A stretch of DNA of 64,000 nucleotides, from positions 44,137,155-44,201,154 of the forward strand of contig NC_085137.1 in the NCBI RefSeq assembly GCF_035046485.1. Reading direction: 5' to 3'. The notes below the pieces were generated by a model. The model saw only the letters and a program-made list of their open reading frames with translations, made no database searches and was not told where the DNA came from. Of the stretch, positions 23,088 to 35,670 are shown piece by piece. Position numbers and translations under genes: made by a program. Origin of the DNA: Aedes albopictus (Eukaryota > Arthropoda > Insecta > Diptera > Culicidae). The stretch's first letter is position 1. Every line of letters begins with the position of its first letter.

Positions 23088-23226
23088 CACCGAGAAAAAT
23101 TTCTACTCAATGACTGAGTTGGCCTTACTCAGAAATCGAAAAATCCTTTGTTTTCTTACTCAGTTTCGGCTAAAAGTGGGACAACCCATTGCCAACTCAG
23201 TCATTGAGTAGAAATTTTTCTCGGTG
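23088..23226. mobile_element. 139-bp ACTCA-rich palindromic MITE
   Basis: Perfect terminal inverted repeats of about 36 bp begin CACCGAGAAAAATTTCT and are flanked by TA at 23086-23087 and 23227-23228. ACTCA or TGAGT occurs six times. It lies inside the SINE-B copy, whose sequence resumes after it. Confidence 0.88.
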
Positions 23227-23360
23227 TAGTACAATTAGAATAGAATAAATTTAGGCGCTTTACAAAGTGTATGTACAGCTTCCAATTGGAATCGCTCACG
23301 CAGTGCCCTAGTGAACAATAGAGCTGTAAATTAGGTTAAGTGATTGAAGAATAAAAAAAA

Positions 23361-24115
23361 AATCGGATGATGTCTCTTCACAACCAGCAATGTGTATCAT
23401 TTGATTGGACCATGTCACGAACATATTTAAGGAAATATTTTAACTTTTTAAGATACAATAGGATATAGGTACAGCCTAAGTATATATGTGGTCTAAATTT
23501 GAAAAGCCCTTGAAACCTTCTGAAATGCCTCTGAAAACCTCTCAGCGCTCCTGAAATTAAACGCCCCTGAAACTTCTCGGATTTTTCTGTATTATACCGA
23601 ATTTTGTAGAAGTTCAACAGCCAAGGTACAGCGAACAGAAAACTACAGTTTTTTATGAAGTGATGATTTCTCCAGAAAGCATAAAAAATTGAAATTGTTT
23701 TCAATAAATTCAATAAAAGTATTCTAAATTGCTGCTTAAACTTTAAAGAATTTCTAAAAATTTGTATATATCGCCACATGTTTATAAAAATCAATATCTG
23801 TAAAAATTTAAAATCGTCAAAAATTAGTACATTTTTGTTAGTTTCTATTGAAATCCAGGACTCTCGGTGTCTGCTATACTCTCTAATACGGCGATAAAGA
23901 ACAATTTGTATTGATACAGATTTTTATAAAATAATCTGGCATCTCTGCTATAAAGGCTCCCACCTCCACCCGATTCAGTCTTAAAACCCCTTGATATGTG
24001 ATTGAAACCCCCGTAATACTATTAAAATTGAAATCTCCTGAAACGCCCCTGAAACCCCTTGGAACTTCCTTTTTGGACTCTCTGGAAGCTTCCTGGAAAT
24101 CCACTTGGTCCCATC
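23361..24115 (-). repeat. scattered 11-bp minisatellite, reverse orientation
   Basis: CCTGAAAC-type units occupy about 23505-23590 and 24000-24115. Between them lies AT-rich DNA without a recognised feature. The arrays look eroded. Confidence 0.55.
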
Positions 24116-24585
24116 TCAAATTCGCAGAGCAAGACATGTTCTTGCAAACTAAGGTTCCTCACTAAGGCCCTGACATAATTTATGCTGAAAATTCCCACAT
24201 TATATGCCCTTTTTAATTTATGCACCGCATGACATGCGTCACAGTAACTTATACGACAAGGGTGTTGTTTGGCAAAAAAACCCTTGTGATGAGAGCCTAA
24301 ACCGCTGAAGCGACTCCCCAGTAAAAACCCCTGGCTAAGATCACGGACGTGCAAGAGCTCTGTCGTAACTGGGGCACATGTATTGGGATTGTAGAGACCC
24401 AGAAAAGAAACCTCCCAAGTGTTATATTTGCTCCGCAATATCCAAGAACAACTAAGACCAGACGGGAGGCCCAAAGAGCCTGGCCTTCAAAAGAGCCACA
24501 ACTGATAAATAAATCACTATGCGGTTAATGCATCTAAACCTACATCAAGGTAATCTGCTTAATCCAGCAACTGCTGATAATGAGA
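24116..24585. other. no recognised gene
   Basis: A - strand frame of about 150 codons (24022-24474) runs through here, but its last part is translated 11-bp repeat and the rest shows no family motif beyond a CxxC. I do not call it a gene. Confidence 0.35.
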
Positions 24586-24825
24586 AATTCTGGAGCAACA
24601 TTTGAAAAGGGCATACAAGCATTGGTAAACAATGACTTCACACGTCGCTCCTGAGCCCCCATCAGCTTATTCATAAAAACTTAGACCGTTGTCAGATAGA
24701 GCAAACATCGATCTTTCGGATAACGGTGTTCATTTGCGTGGGCGGGCTGCTGTTATGCCCTACGGAGCGTTTTCGAAAAAAGACACATGACCTCTTGGGC
24801 CCTTTTCAAATGTTGCTCCAGAATT
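24586..24825. mobile_element. 240-bp MITE
   Basis: The ends form a near-perfect inverted repeat of about 25 bp starting AATTCTGGAGCAACATTTG. The interior has no coding capacity. Target duplication is not clear. Confidence 0.72.
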
Positions 24826-25037
24826 AAGATTGGCAGAACGGCATTTGGGCATTGAGTACTTCGTACCTACCTTGGTTACACTATTTTCCAGCATTTTTGA
24901 ACTCGGTAAGCTGATGATCATTTTTGGTGTAGAATCATGCCCTGAGTTTGAAAGCGCGAAGGAAAAAAATACACTAGGAAAAACCAGGCTTTGCCCCCCC
25001 CCCTAATTAGTCCAAGTTGGCGCGTCTGACTTATGTT

Positions 25038-25189
25038 TTTCAGGCCATGGCTGCTTTAGACAGACTCTACACCGATAGAGTCATGCCCATGTGGGTCTCT
25101 TTCAAGCACTCGGCGCATGCAAACTTTGAAGAAACTGTGGAGCACGATTTGTTCATGTGCCTACGATTCCACACAGTGCGGATCAAGGT
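25038..25189 (+). other. exon-shaped open stretch
   Basis: A pyrimidine-rich tract ending TTTTTCAG is followed by an open frame of about 50 codons beginning A-M-A-A-L-D-R-L-Y-T-D and ending R-I-K before GTGTGT. That is a classical acceptor-exon-donor shape. Composition is non-repetitive and unlike the neighbours. I do not recognise the protein. It could be an internal exon of a host gene with very long introns, a fragment of a captured gene, or chance. Confidence 0.3.
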
Positions 25190-25296
25190 GTGTTTATAAT
25201 TTATAATTACCTTCGTGCGGATACTTGCCATTTGAGATGGGGTTTCAAGGTTCAATCTCAGGTACGTACACAGGTCATACCGATGTCCATGTGGTA

Positions 25297-26217
25297 CAGG
25301 GGATAGACAAAATGATCAGGACAGGCAAAGTTTTCACTTTCCAAAAAATGTTCAACTAGCAGTAACTTTTCGAAAAGTGCATCAAATATTCTCAAATTTT
25401 TACTGTAAGTTCTTCAACTAGTTGTGTATCAGTGGACAAAATTTGGAAAAGATCGGACAATTATTCACGAAGTTATAAAGATGTTTGAAAAAGATAAAAT
25501 TATCCGATAGACAACTTTGAGCTGTTATATCTCCTGATTCAATGAACCGATTGCAATGAAATTTTAACCATTCATGACTTATATAATGAACTCTGGAAAA
25601 AATTTGACTTAACTTGAAATTTTTAGCAAGCGAAAAAGTTATAGCGATTTTATTTTTTTCACGATTTTTTTTGTAAATTGGTCGATTTTTAATATGCATC
25701 CCATTACTTTTTCAATTTATTGGCGGATATGTTGTTACTTTCCTTCAAAACGCATTTATATATAAGTCAATTGGAGGGAAACTAAATGAACTATAATTTG
25801 CATCTTGAATTTTGAAACGATCTTGATATTTTGGATGATTTGGCGTTTTATTAGAAAAATAATCTAATAGTTATAATTTTCTTCCGTGTTAAGAATATTA
25901 AGTTAAGTCAATGGTTTTTCATAGCTCATTATGTAAGTCATAAATGGTCAAAAATTCATTGCATTCGGTTCATTGAATCCGAAGATATAACAGCTCAAAG
26001 TTGGCTATCCGATAATTTTACCTTTTTCAAAATCTTTATAACTTCGCGAAGAATTGTCCGATCTTTTCCAAATTTTGTCCACTGATACACAATTAGCTTA
26101 AGAACTTACAGTAAAAATTTGAGAATATTTGATGCACTTTTCGAAAAGTTACAGCTAATTGAACATTTTTTGAAAAGTGAAAATTTTGCCTGTCCCGATC
26201 ATTTTGTCTATCCCCTG
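25297..26217. mobile_element. 921-bp foldback element
   Basis: Two arms of about 300 bp (25297-25600 and 25920-26217) are inverted copies, with ends beginning CAGGGGATAGACAAAATGATC. TA flanks both ends (25295-25296 and 26218-26219). A longer repeat, CATGTGGT, also occurs just outside each end, one base out of register. The arms contain GATCGGACAATT and CTTTATAACTTCG words. No transposase is present. Confidence 0.82.
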
Positions 26218-26329
26218 TACATGTGGTCACAAATGCATTACCTCGCACTCTGCTAAACTCAACCACCCACTGATATTCAAAGTCAACATAATCAATAACA
26301 ATTGAGATATTTGGCAAAATGTGCAGCTG

Positions 26330-26382
26330 GTGCATACTACTCAACTGCAAACAACTTCTTATACGATTACTAGTTGTCTGGG
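26330..26382. mobile_element. solo right end of the CCCAGACAAC family
   Basis: The sequence CTTATACGATTACTAGTTGTC followed by TGGG at 26360-26382 matches the right end of the element at 11252-12333, including its TTATRCGAT word. I cannot find a matching left end nearby. Confidence 0.55.
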
Positions 26383-26460
26383 ACGTGGTACATACAACGA
26401 TTATGGGTTCACTAGACTTTTTTAAGCCCGTCAATTTCATTTGGTCATTCATACTTTTTA

Positions 26461-26882
26461 TATTCTTCAACCACTTAACCTAATGTATAGCTCTTTTGTC
26501 CACTAGGGCACTGCGTGAGCGATTCCGATTGGCAACTGCACTTACACTTTGTACAGCGTCTAAATGTATTACATTCATTATTCTATATCGAACTGGTTGC
26601 CTTTGCGCTGCTGTCACTTTTCTACCCTGCCTATGGTAGAATGATCAGCACGAGGTTGGTGATGTGTGGCCCATGTTCCTTTTCCAATCCGATTGGAGGT
26701 CCATTATAAGTTGTCGTTATCCGAGCATCCAGGTTCGTTAGAGGATATGCTCAGAAGAGGATCAGGTGTCAGCCGTTCTCAGGGAGAAGAGCAACTGACG
26801 AAAATTTGCAAGTGCCGGGGCTGGGATCGAACCCGTGACCCGTAGCGAACGTGTAGCCACTACGCTCCGGCCCGGCACTTCT
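26461..26882 (-). mobile_element. SINE-B copy with tRNA-like head
   Basis: On the - strand a head with A box GCGTAGTGGCTACACG and B box GGGTTCGATCCCA is followed by the SINE-B body and ends in TTGAAGAATA. This uninterrupted ~420-bp copy defines the family length. Flanking duplications are not clear. Confidence 0.78.
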
Positions 26883-28176
26883 ATGCTAAGAATATTTGCT
26901 AACGCTATACGAATGAGTAATCAAAACCACTGCGTACCAAACCTAAAACAAGTCGCGAGCTAACAATTTCATATTTCTTTGTCTATTAAGCCTACATGTA
27001 CGCACATAGCTCAAAACCAAAACTGAAGAGTGAGAGGTACCTGCGTTTCCCCCATCCAAAAAATACCATGTTATGCCCACCACTTCATGCACACTCATCC
27101 TTCCCTGTCCCTCACTCCACCAAAGTGGAGGAAAAACTACGACTATAGGAAAGGAAAAAGTGATTAAGCCCGCGAAACTGATTATTATAATCACGCGTCG
27201 CGTAGACAGTGGCGATGACGACGACCACGTCGGGTTGGGGGGTACTTCATGTGTACCCACCAAGATGATCTACGACGCCCGCCCATACGCAGGGTTCCGA
27301 AATCACAACCAAAACGGAAGAAGGTCTCGCTTTCAACCGGTGGCGAAGGGTGGGGAGAGGGCCAAACGCATTGGGTCCATAATGGATACGGAAGACGAAG
27401 CTAGTCACGTTACACTTTGATTATGCTGCTGCTATACTAGGGTCGAGCAGCAAGGGGCAGCGAGCGGGTATGTGCTTCGAACTGTTTTGGCCGTTTCATA
27501 TTTCGTAAGATGAGCGAGATAGGATTTGGATGGAGTTTGCGTTGCTTCAAGGGTGTCTGACTAGCCGCCACAAAACAGCTGAAGGGGGTCCACAATTTAA
27601 TTGCTTTTCTGTTCGGTGGATCGGTTACGTGTTATTAGTAATAGTCGTTTTTGTTCGTGTATCTGATTTTTTCGAGTTGTTCGGTGCAGCAACCTGCGAT
27701 GGATTACACACTGCAAAAGCTCATTTTGGATGTTTTTTTTCTCGGTGGAACGCAGTCTATGTAATGACAGTAATTTCGAGTTTTGGTCATGAGAGATTGT
27801 GTTTGCTGTGAAGATGGCTGAGGGCTAGCTTTGACTAAACTTACTTTTGATGAGATTAGAGTTAGAGTTGGCGACGATTCCTGAAACGATAGAAACGAAA
27901 ATGGAAATATAATTAGAGGCAGTAATGGTGGGAGAAGAGGGTATTGTGGAATAATTATATGTAAGATCATCGTTTATAGATACCCGTTCATCTGCAACAA
28001 ATGATCAGAGATGGGTAAGCAGAGAAAACAATAAACTTGGTGTATGCGTGGGCTACAAGCTAGCCTAAGTAACATTTTGATGACCAATTAGTCTTGTAGA
28101 GGTTTTGAGAACCATCATAAAACCGAATATTTTTTATTTTGGTTTTAGGACGGTTTTAAGAACTATTTCTGATCTC
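26883..28176. other. no recognised gene, possibly single-copy DNA
   Basis: A frame at 27073-27420 has an acidic GDDDDH stretch but no family motif. Other frames are short. GC content is higher than in the neighbouring repeats. Confidence 0.35.
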
Positions 28177-28240
28177 TTTAGCTAGTGGGAGCGGACGGGT
28201 GTTCAGCAAGACCCGGATTCGATTTCCTGTCGGTACAGAA
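28177..28240 (+). pseudogene. weak tRNA-like sequence
   Basis: TTAGCTAGTGGGAGCGG resembles an A box and GGATTCGATTTCC resembles a B box 40 bp later. Stems do not form well. It is probably a decayed tRNA or SINE head. Confidence 0.3.
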
Positions 28241-28259
28241 ACTTTTTGCTTTTTTAAAT

Positions 28260-29770
28260 TGCCTTGACTTTCTTGGACACAAAGTATCTTCACGTAAGTC
28301 ACACGATAAACACATGCAAAGTGGTCAGTAGCAAAGGAAGCTTATAAATATGGATGTGCTCATAGTTGAAAAGCAAGCTTTTCCCCAGTTGGGCCGTTAT
28401 ACTAAGAATAAAATTAATGAGCTAAATATAAATAAATCAATTGTAGACGAAGGTATCCCGTTGTTAGAAAATCTGTTTACGGATTTACGGGTACGATTGA
28501 CGTTTCCATTCATCGCCGGGAAAGTGATTCAACAGCTTTTTATTTCGAATAGCTGAATTTCAATAATATGCCTGGTTGCCGCCGCGCCGCAGTTCGGGCA
28601 TCAGCCTTATGCTCTCTATTCTACCTTCTGACGTCATCCCATATCATTAGAAGGGCACCCCAATCCATAATTCACCACCGCGCACAGTTCATAGGTGAAC
28701 GCTCGGCTAATGAGGTCTAAAACTGGGGTCAATCGATTGCTTCCAGATCCAATTACAGAAACACCCCGAGCAGCAATGATCTTCGCTCGTCTTCTCAGGC
28801 GTTCGAATTTACACATGAACCGATTCATGATCCTCACCTGGAAACAACTGCCTCCACCTGGTTTTCGGACTCCTTTGCCCCTTCCTCTCCTGGGGTAGCA
28901 CCATCTTCGAATTTTAAATGGGTTGATTAATGAAATTATTTTCTATTTTACTTCGATTTGTGTTGCCTATAATTTTCAATTTGCTTCCTCCTCATAGCAG
29001 CAGCCAGCGCCAAGAAGCGAACTAGACTGTCTTGTGTGGAGGTGAGGAAGTTTGATCTTACATTTTTCCTAAATAAACAACACGACCAAAGAGCACCAGA
29101 GGTGAGAGGAAGAAATGAGCATAAATTGTGAAAAATATATGAATAAAAGAATGCATAATCGATGAATGGGATTGGAAGAAGGAAGCTATCAACACGTCTC
29201 GTTTGGCCGTCTTAACGCCTACAAGTAGGTAGGTAAGCCAGCAACAGTAGCCAGAAAATGATTGACCTGGGCCTCGCGGGGGGAAATTCGTTGAAAGAAA
29301 ACGAAGAACGAGACGAACGCATGTATTTATGGCGCAATTACCAAATTGTTTACAGAATCTTAATCGCTCCTTTGGCTGGCGTTGCGTGGCCCCTGGACGG
29401 GAAGTACTTTACGGTACTTGACGCTGGATGGGTTGCACTCTTCCTCGTTGTTGGAAACGGTGCCCAGTGGACCAGGAATCGGCAATTTGTGACGAAAAAC
29501 ACGTAAGGAGTAATACGGTGTCTATGGTATGTAGAAGAATATTAATTTAAAAAAAAACAGTATCGATAAGTCACCCATCAAATGAAAGCTAAATATCTCC
29601 TTTCATTTGGTGCTAAAAGCGAAATGTTCTTTTTTTTTTTGGGCGAAAAGTACTCAAAGATGGATATTTCTTAGAAATATCTTGATCTGTGAAACATGAA
29701 AAAATAAAAAAAAAACTGGTGTTTGGCATCAAGCGAGAGAGGAAACCCTTAGCTTTAAATTGATGGGTCA
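28260..29770. other. no recognised gene
   Basis: Frames at 28350-28556 and 29258-29506 lack recognisable motifs. Poly-A and poly-T tracts occur near 29550-29720. Nothing further can be supported. Confidence 0.35.
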
Positions 29771-29774
29771 CTTG

Positions 29775-30245
29775 GTGATACCCATGGAAACTTTTCTAAA
29801 TCAGTACTGGAACCCCTGCAACCTTCCTGAAACCACTGAAACATTTGTGTGAAAATCACCTCTACCCCACAGGTAAAAGGTAAGTGTTGGTCTGAAAACT
29901 TCTTAAAACACCTCAACACTCTAAAGCCTTTCAAATACCCCATGAAATCTCCTTGAAACTTTTTTGAAACTTCCCATAAAACCTCCGAAATACTCTGAAC
30001 TTCCATGAAACTATATCTTTGGAACCCACTTGAAATTGCCTCTCGGAATCTTATAAAATTCGCCTTGAAACTCTCTCTGGTGCTTTTCCTTGTATCGCTC
30101 TTGAAGCCCCCATAGTACCCCTTTTGATATTCTATTCCACCCCTTTTACTCCCATAACCACCTTTCATCCTAATCTAGCTTTGCTCCCAAATCCTTTGAG
30201 TCCTTCATGTGCCCCAGTTCCCTCTTCAACCTTATTGAGATCCCT
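29775..30245 (-). repeat. 11-bp minisatellite, reverse orientation
   Basis: CCCTGAAACC-type and CTTGAAACT-type units fill most of this block, more eroded than at 20141. A forward partner is not adjacent. Confidence 0.6.
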
Positions 30246-30348
30246 TTTTACCTCATGGAACCTATTTTTGCCAAAACGAACTACTAGTCTGAACTAAAAC
30301 CTTGTCACTAAGACTATCCCCACCCAGTACGTAGTGAGTCGGTGAGTA

Positions 30349-30560
30349 GTGGAGGTATTTGGATCCAATGCAATTTATGGAAGACGAAACTGTGCTACTG
30401 TACGACGATATTATACAGAAAAGTCTGTTAATACTGATATGTACTTCAGAATACGTTTCCGTGTGCATCGGAGTTTACTTCTGTGCATTGCAAAGGAGAT
30501 GGCTCGTTCAAAAGCTGAATGTTGTAGACAAGCTGGATTTACACAAAGAAATCCCAAAGT
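30349..30560 (+). pseudogene. possible PIF/Harbinger transposase N-terminal fragment
   Basis: The frame contains YYTEKSVNTDMYFRIRFRVH followed by RSLLLCI, which resembles the Y-x-F-R-R-R-F-R-M-H-R-x-L-F-L-x-I segment ahead of the catalytic domain in plant-type Harbinger nucleases. Only about 50 residues match and no DDE residues are present. Immediately downstream the frame runs into 12-bp minisatellite. The call rests on one motif remembered from the family. Confidence 0.33.
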
Positions 30561-32600
30561 AAATCTCATAGTAAACCCCGAAGAATCTGAAGGAGTTCTA
30601 GAAGCATTCTTAGAGAAATCCCTGAGTGTACTCGATGAGATCCCTTAAAGGAATTCCTGAAAGATCTCCTGCAAGAATTCTTTAAAACTGCTCCTTGAGG
30701 AACTCCTAGGAGAATCCCTGAATGAGTTCCTGCACAACTACTTGGAAAAACTACTGGAGGAGTTGCTGAAGCAGGTTCAGGAGAAACCACTCCTGGACGA
30801 CCCCTGATAGAACCCCTCAAAAAATCACAAAAGAAAGTTCATCTAGCAATTCGGATGAACTTTATGATGATCTTCTGAAGGAACTCCTGGAAGAAATCCC
30901 CGAAGGAGTCCCTCAAGAACTTCCAGGAAACTTCAAGAACTCCTCAGGGAACACCAGGCAAAATCTCGAAGAATTTCAGGAGGAGTTTGTGAAGGAACTC
31001 CGTGAATAATTGCTCAAGGAATTCCTGGAGGAATCCGAGAAAAAGACCCTGAAGGAACTCTTTCAGCTCCAGTCGCTGAAGCAGTTCTAGGAAAAATCCC
31101 TAGAAGAGTTCTTGGAGGCAACGTTGAAGGAAATCCTGGAGCAATCTCTCAAACAATTACAGGCGAAATATCTTATGAAATTACTGGAGGAATCACAGAA
31201 GAATCTCTGAAGGAGTTTCTGGAGAAACACCTAAAGGAGTTTTTGAAAGAATCTCTGAAGAAGCTCTTGGAATTTTTTTTCCAGCAATTGCAAGATAAAT
31301 TTCTCCAGCAATTTCAGGAGATTCCAATAAAAATCCTTCAAGAAGCTTGTAAAGCATCCCTGAACGAGTTCTAGGAAGAGTGTGGACATCCTTGAAGGAG
31401 TTGCTGAAGGAATCGATGAAGAAATCCCGCAAAAATACCAGGAAAAATCACTGAAGAAATTCCTAACAGAATCCCTGATGAATCCTTGAGATAATTCACT
31501 GAAGCATTTGCCCTTAAAATTTTTTAGTGATTCCTTTAGAAACTCAAGGAATCACTGAAAAAATATAAGGGCAAATGCTTAAAGGAGCTCCAGGAAAAGT
31601 CCTCGGAAATTTTCCATGAAAAACAAATGAAATTTCTGGAGAAATTCCTGAAAAATCTCTAGAGAACTCACTGATTGAGTTTCTGGAAGAATCCCTAAAA
31701 GGATTTAAGAAGAAATCCCACAAGGAAAAAAACCTACAAAGAGTGCCTAGAGAAATCTCTGGAGAAGTTCCTGTAGGAGTTTTTAAAGGAGTTTTTCCAG
31801 AAATTCCTGAAGGATTTCCTGGACTAATCCATAAAGGTGCTCCTGGAGAATTCACTGAAGGAATTTGAGAAGACATTCCTGAAGTGGTTCCTGGAGTAAG
31901 CACCACAGTAATTCCAAGAAAAATTGCACAACGGATTGCATGAAAATCCCTGAAGCAATTTCTGGAGTAATTCAACAAAAAAATCTTCAAGGAATTCCCA
32001 AGGAAACCCCGGAAAATCACTGAGGGAGCTTCTGGAGAAATCCATGATAGAGTTTATGAATAAATTTCTTGAGAAATTCCGAGAAAAATCCAAAAAATAA
32101 TTCTAGGAAAAAATTGCTAAAGAAACTCCTGTAGGTAACACTGAATCGATCCTGAAGAAATCTCTAAAGGAGATTCTGGAAAAAATCCCTCAAGGAATTC
32201 AAGAAAGAATCTTCCAAGGAATTTCAACAGGAATTCCTCAACATACTCCAGGGAAAATATCTTTAGGAATTCATAGAAAAAATCCTGAGCGAATTCCTGA
32301 AGAAACTGGTACAGGAATATCTGATGAAATTCCTGTAGGAATCGCTTAAGAAATCCCTTGAGAAGAACTTGAAGGAACTCCTGGGGGAATCATTTAAGAA
32401 TTTTCTGGCAAAGTTTCTGAATGAACTCCAGGGAAACCTCTGATGGCGCTTTCAAAAGTATCCCAGAAGGAAAATCCTGGAGGAATCTCTGAAGAAATTC
32501 TTAGAGGAATCGGAGAAGAAAATCAAGGAACTACAACAGAAATCCTTGAATAAACTTCTGTAAGAATACCTGAACAAATTTCTGGAATATTGGCAGATTT
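30561..32600 (+). repeat. 12-bp minisatellite array
   Basis: About 2 kb of GAATTCCTGGAG-type units with substitutions. Reverse-strand frames across it are repeat translations. Weaker units recur at about 33030-33160. Confidence 0.82.
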
Positions 32601-33716
32601 TATCTGGAGCAAATTTGCCGACGATTTTATTGATTGAATGCCATATACTTTTTATGTCGCTTTGTGCTCGTATTTTAGAATGATCAATGACGTTATTTTG
32701 GTTCAAATTTCCGAAAAACTTCTAGAATATTCAATTCCTCGGACTTAAGTTTATTCCAATAACCGCAGTCATTGCCAATTGAAAATGTAACATGTTGGTC
32801 TCGGGCAAACGAATGTGACAAACGGTTAGCAACGGTTGGGTTGAGTTGCCAAATATATGAATGCACTGTTCACCGGGATGGTAGGCTGTCATTTCCAAAC
32901 TGATTTAGCAACGGAAATTTCCGATGGAATTTATTTGAAAAAAAAAAATTGGAAGTTTAATTAAGAATGAACTGCTCGAGTAAATTTTGGAAATATTCCT
33001 AAATTTTCTTTAAGAAATTTTTAAAAAAATACCTTTCAGGAATTCCGAGAGAAACCTAAGCAGGGATTCTTGAACTAATCCAAGGAAGATTCTTGGCGAT
33101 AAATTCCTAAAGTAAGTAATCGTTGAAAGACATTCTGAAGAAATCAACAAACCTCGTTGAAATTTTTAGAAAAAATCTGTAGGATTTCTTTCAATTTTTT
33201 CAAGAACTCATATGAGAATACACAGACGAATCCTCCAAAAAAAATGGCAAAGGTATTCTTTAGAAAATTTTCTATAGAACCTTAGTTGTAATTAGAAAAG
33301 TTCAAAACGAAACTTTATCTCTGTTGAAGGTTCTTTAGACGAATTTACGTTAACATTTTTAATTAATACTCGTATTTTGTTTTGTATTTGTACATTAGGT
33401 TAATTCTACAGTTTGTTTTTAAGAATCGCTGATCAAAGCGGAATAGTTAGAAATATTTCAAATTACAAAAATGTAAGGGTCTTGTCGTAAAAAATCACGA
33501 ATTTTATCCGAAATTGTTTAAGAAGTTGTTTGGCAGCCCATAAAAGTATGCTTTTTCTACTTGTCTACGTGTCTTTACAAAAATCATGGATTTTTTTTTT
33601 CAAATGTGTTAGGGTTAATCACAGATAAACCGAACAGAAATTCAGAAAGTATCCTCTTAGGCAGTCCATAAAAAAATGGAGAAAACGTTCCGGTGAAAAT
33701 ATCATGATTGAATCTA
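32601..33716. other. AT-rich, no recognised gene
   Basis: Mostly A+T-rich, with eroded 12-bp units near 33030-33160. The - strand frame at 32452-32706 has a stretch reading SIWHSINKIVG that is faintly like a pre-RT region of non-LTR elements, too short to call. Confidence 0.35.
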
Positions 33717-34607
33717 CACACCAAATTTTCCTTCAGTGATCCAGCAATAAAAGTTGCTGAAAGCATTTCAGCAATCCAAGATTTTGCTGAAATGCAGCAC
33801 ATCTTCAACATTTTGCTGGTTTTCAGTTTTGCTGTACAACTGCATAACAGCAAGCAGTTTATTTTTTGCTGCTAACCAGCACTTCAAGTGTCAAAACATT
33901 TTAAACCAGCAATAAATTTAATTATTCGCTGTAAACCAGTAAAATGCATTGCTGAACGCATATCAGCATTCACATTTTTTGCTGAGAATCAGCAATCTAG
34001 TCGAACTGTCAACAACGGACTTGAAACATATTCATTGCTTTATTTCCCCGACATGTAAAAGTGACTTTTTAATCTCTTTAGTTTGTTTTCCTCTTGAAAT
34101 ATAACGAAAACTGTGAAAAAAAATACGGGAATACCTCATGGTAAAACTGTTTATTAAGTATCACACAAATTTTAGAATCAAAAAATATCTGTCATTTTTC
34201 ACTTTTAGCGCTGGAGCCGGATGTCACGGAAAGCAGCAACTATGTAATTCGAGTCGAATCCGCTACGAAAACAAGTGAAGTTGATTTAAAATAAAGTAGA
34301 AAATTATTGAAAATGATAACAACTATGATATTTTGGTGAAATAAATCCTCCTTATATATGTTTTGATTGAGTTTGGATTCTAGAATTACTGGAAAATCAA
34401 CAAAATTTACTCGACCTCCGATTGCTGGTAAGTCAGCAAACTATGAATTCGCATTACTGATCATTCAGCAAACGAGCTGTCACTTTTCTGGAGTTTGGTA
34501 TTGCTGATTGTTCAGCAAGTTTCACTTTGCTGAAAGAGTTGCTGGACTTACAGCACAAAAAAAATCAGCAAAAATTTGCTGATTTCCAGCGATAAAAATT
34601 TGGTGTG
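33717..34607. mobile_element. CAGCAA-rich TA-flanked element
   Basis: Terminal inverted repeats CACACCAAATTTT are flanked by TA at 33715-33716 and 34608-34609. CAGCAA or TTGCTG occurs about 21 times in 891 bp (chance under one), packed into the outer 300 and 180 bp in both orientations; the middle is nearly free of it. No transposase is present. Confidence 0.88.
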
Positions 34608-35670
34608 TAGGGAGCCTTTTCAATAGCAATTTTGTCAAGAGAAACCAGAAGGCAATTCGAAGAAACAAACAAAAAATATAAGAAAAAAACAAAAAACAGA
34701 ATAAAATACAATTTTATCTATAAAAATTTAAACGGAAATCAAAAGGAAATGTTGTATAAACATTCATAAAATATGGTTCTGGAAAAATGAAAAAAAATCA
34801 ATATATGTATAGTATATACATTACAGTAATCCCGTCACACCAATTCAACTCCCGTCACATAGTGCACCGAAAGCAATGCTCAAATCTCCTCCGCATTGAG
34901 ACCCGGTCGAACAAAATCCGATGCTAAAATTTCCACCAGCAGCTGAACCTCATCCCCCCCCCCCTCAGTCGAGCCAGTCAGTAATTTCCAATTATCGCCT
35001 TGTTGCTTCCCAATAGTTTGGCTGAGGTGATCAATTACTTCGCTATAGTTGAATAATGATTGCAAACGAAATAAAATGAAAAATTGAGGGCAAAAATGGC
35101 AAGTGGCGCCAGCGTGACGATTTGGCGCGATTGCTGCTGCTGCTGTAGTTTCCAGACACAGGAAACAAAATGGGCCTAATTGTTGCTGCTGGGTGTGTTG
35201 CTGTTGTTGCTTCTGATGAATGCATATCAGCTCTTCTATTGGCATGCGTTTTGGTTTCGATTTTGAGCGCAGGGTTCATCCAGTTTTTGTTTTCTTGTGG
35301 TAATGATTTTCCGCTAGATTTTAACTACCTGGTGATGAGGTGATTGATTCGCGCGTATTTCTTACCCATTTGGGAGGGCATTTATGAGTTTATTCAATTT
35401 GAATGCTTTCTCCGGCCGTGAGTTAATTGATGTGGGACCTATGTAAGTTAGCGTTTGAATGGATAAATGATACCAATTGAACCTTTTTTTGTTTACAGAT
35501 GCGTGAAAACCTGATGTTCTTATTTTTTATCACGCATCTCATGACGCACATGTATACTGTATTGAGGGCGCCACATTCTTTTTGTTTCGCAGTTCATTGT
35601 GGGAATTTTCCATAGTTTCCGCTTAACAACCCATAGGAAATTCTATCCTAGTCTTTTTTTGGCTAATGCA
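34608..35670. other. no recognised gene; partly GC-balanced, maybe conserved DNA
   Basis: About 34860-35280 is mixed-composition with GCTGCTGCTG and TGTTGCTGTTG runs, which give a Q-rich - strand frame (34880-35245) without family motifs. It could be host regulatory or untranslated DNA. Confidence 0.35.

Larger units (their letters stand above)
22596..23360 (+). mobile_element. second SINE family (SINE-B), headless, with two insertions
   Basis: The body matches other copies at 26461, 44788 and 60360, for example GGCAACCCATAATAGACCCC and CGCTCACGCAGTGCCCTAGTG, and ends in GAAGAATAAAAAAA. The tRNA-like head is missing here. Two terminal-repeat elements (22740-23045 and 23088-23226) split it. 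It starts directly after the Jockey relic. Confidence 0.8.

Noticed and set aside
25297..26217. An 8-bp (hAT) duplication CATGTGGT around the foldback element
   Set aside because: The repeats are one base out of register with symmetrical ends, whereas TA fits exactly on both sides; TA is preferred but not proven.
34880..35279. A Q-rich host protein on the - strand
   Set aside because: The Q run comes from a short CAG/CAA repeat and the rest of the frame has no family motif or splice context. Possibly untranslated or regulatory DNA.
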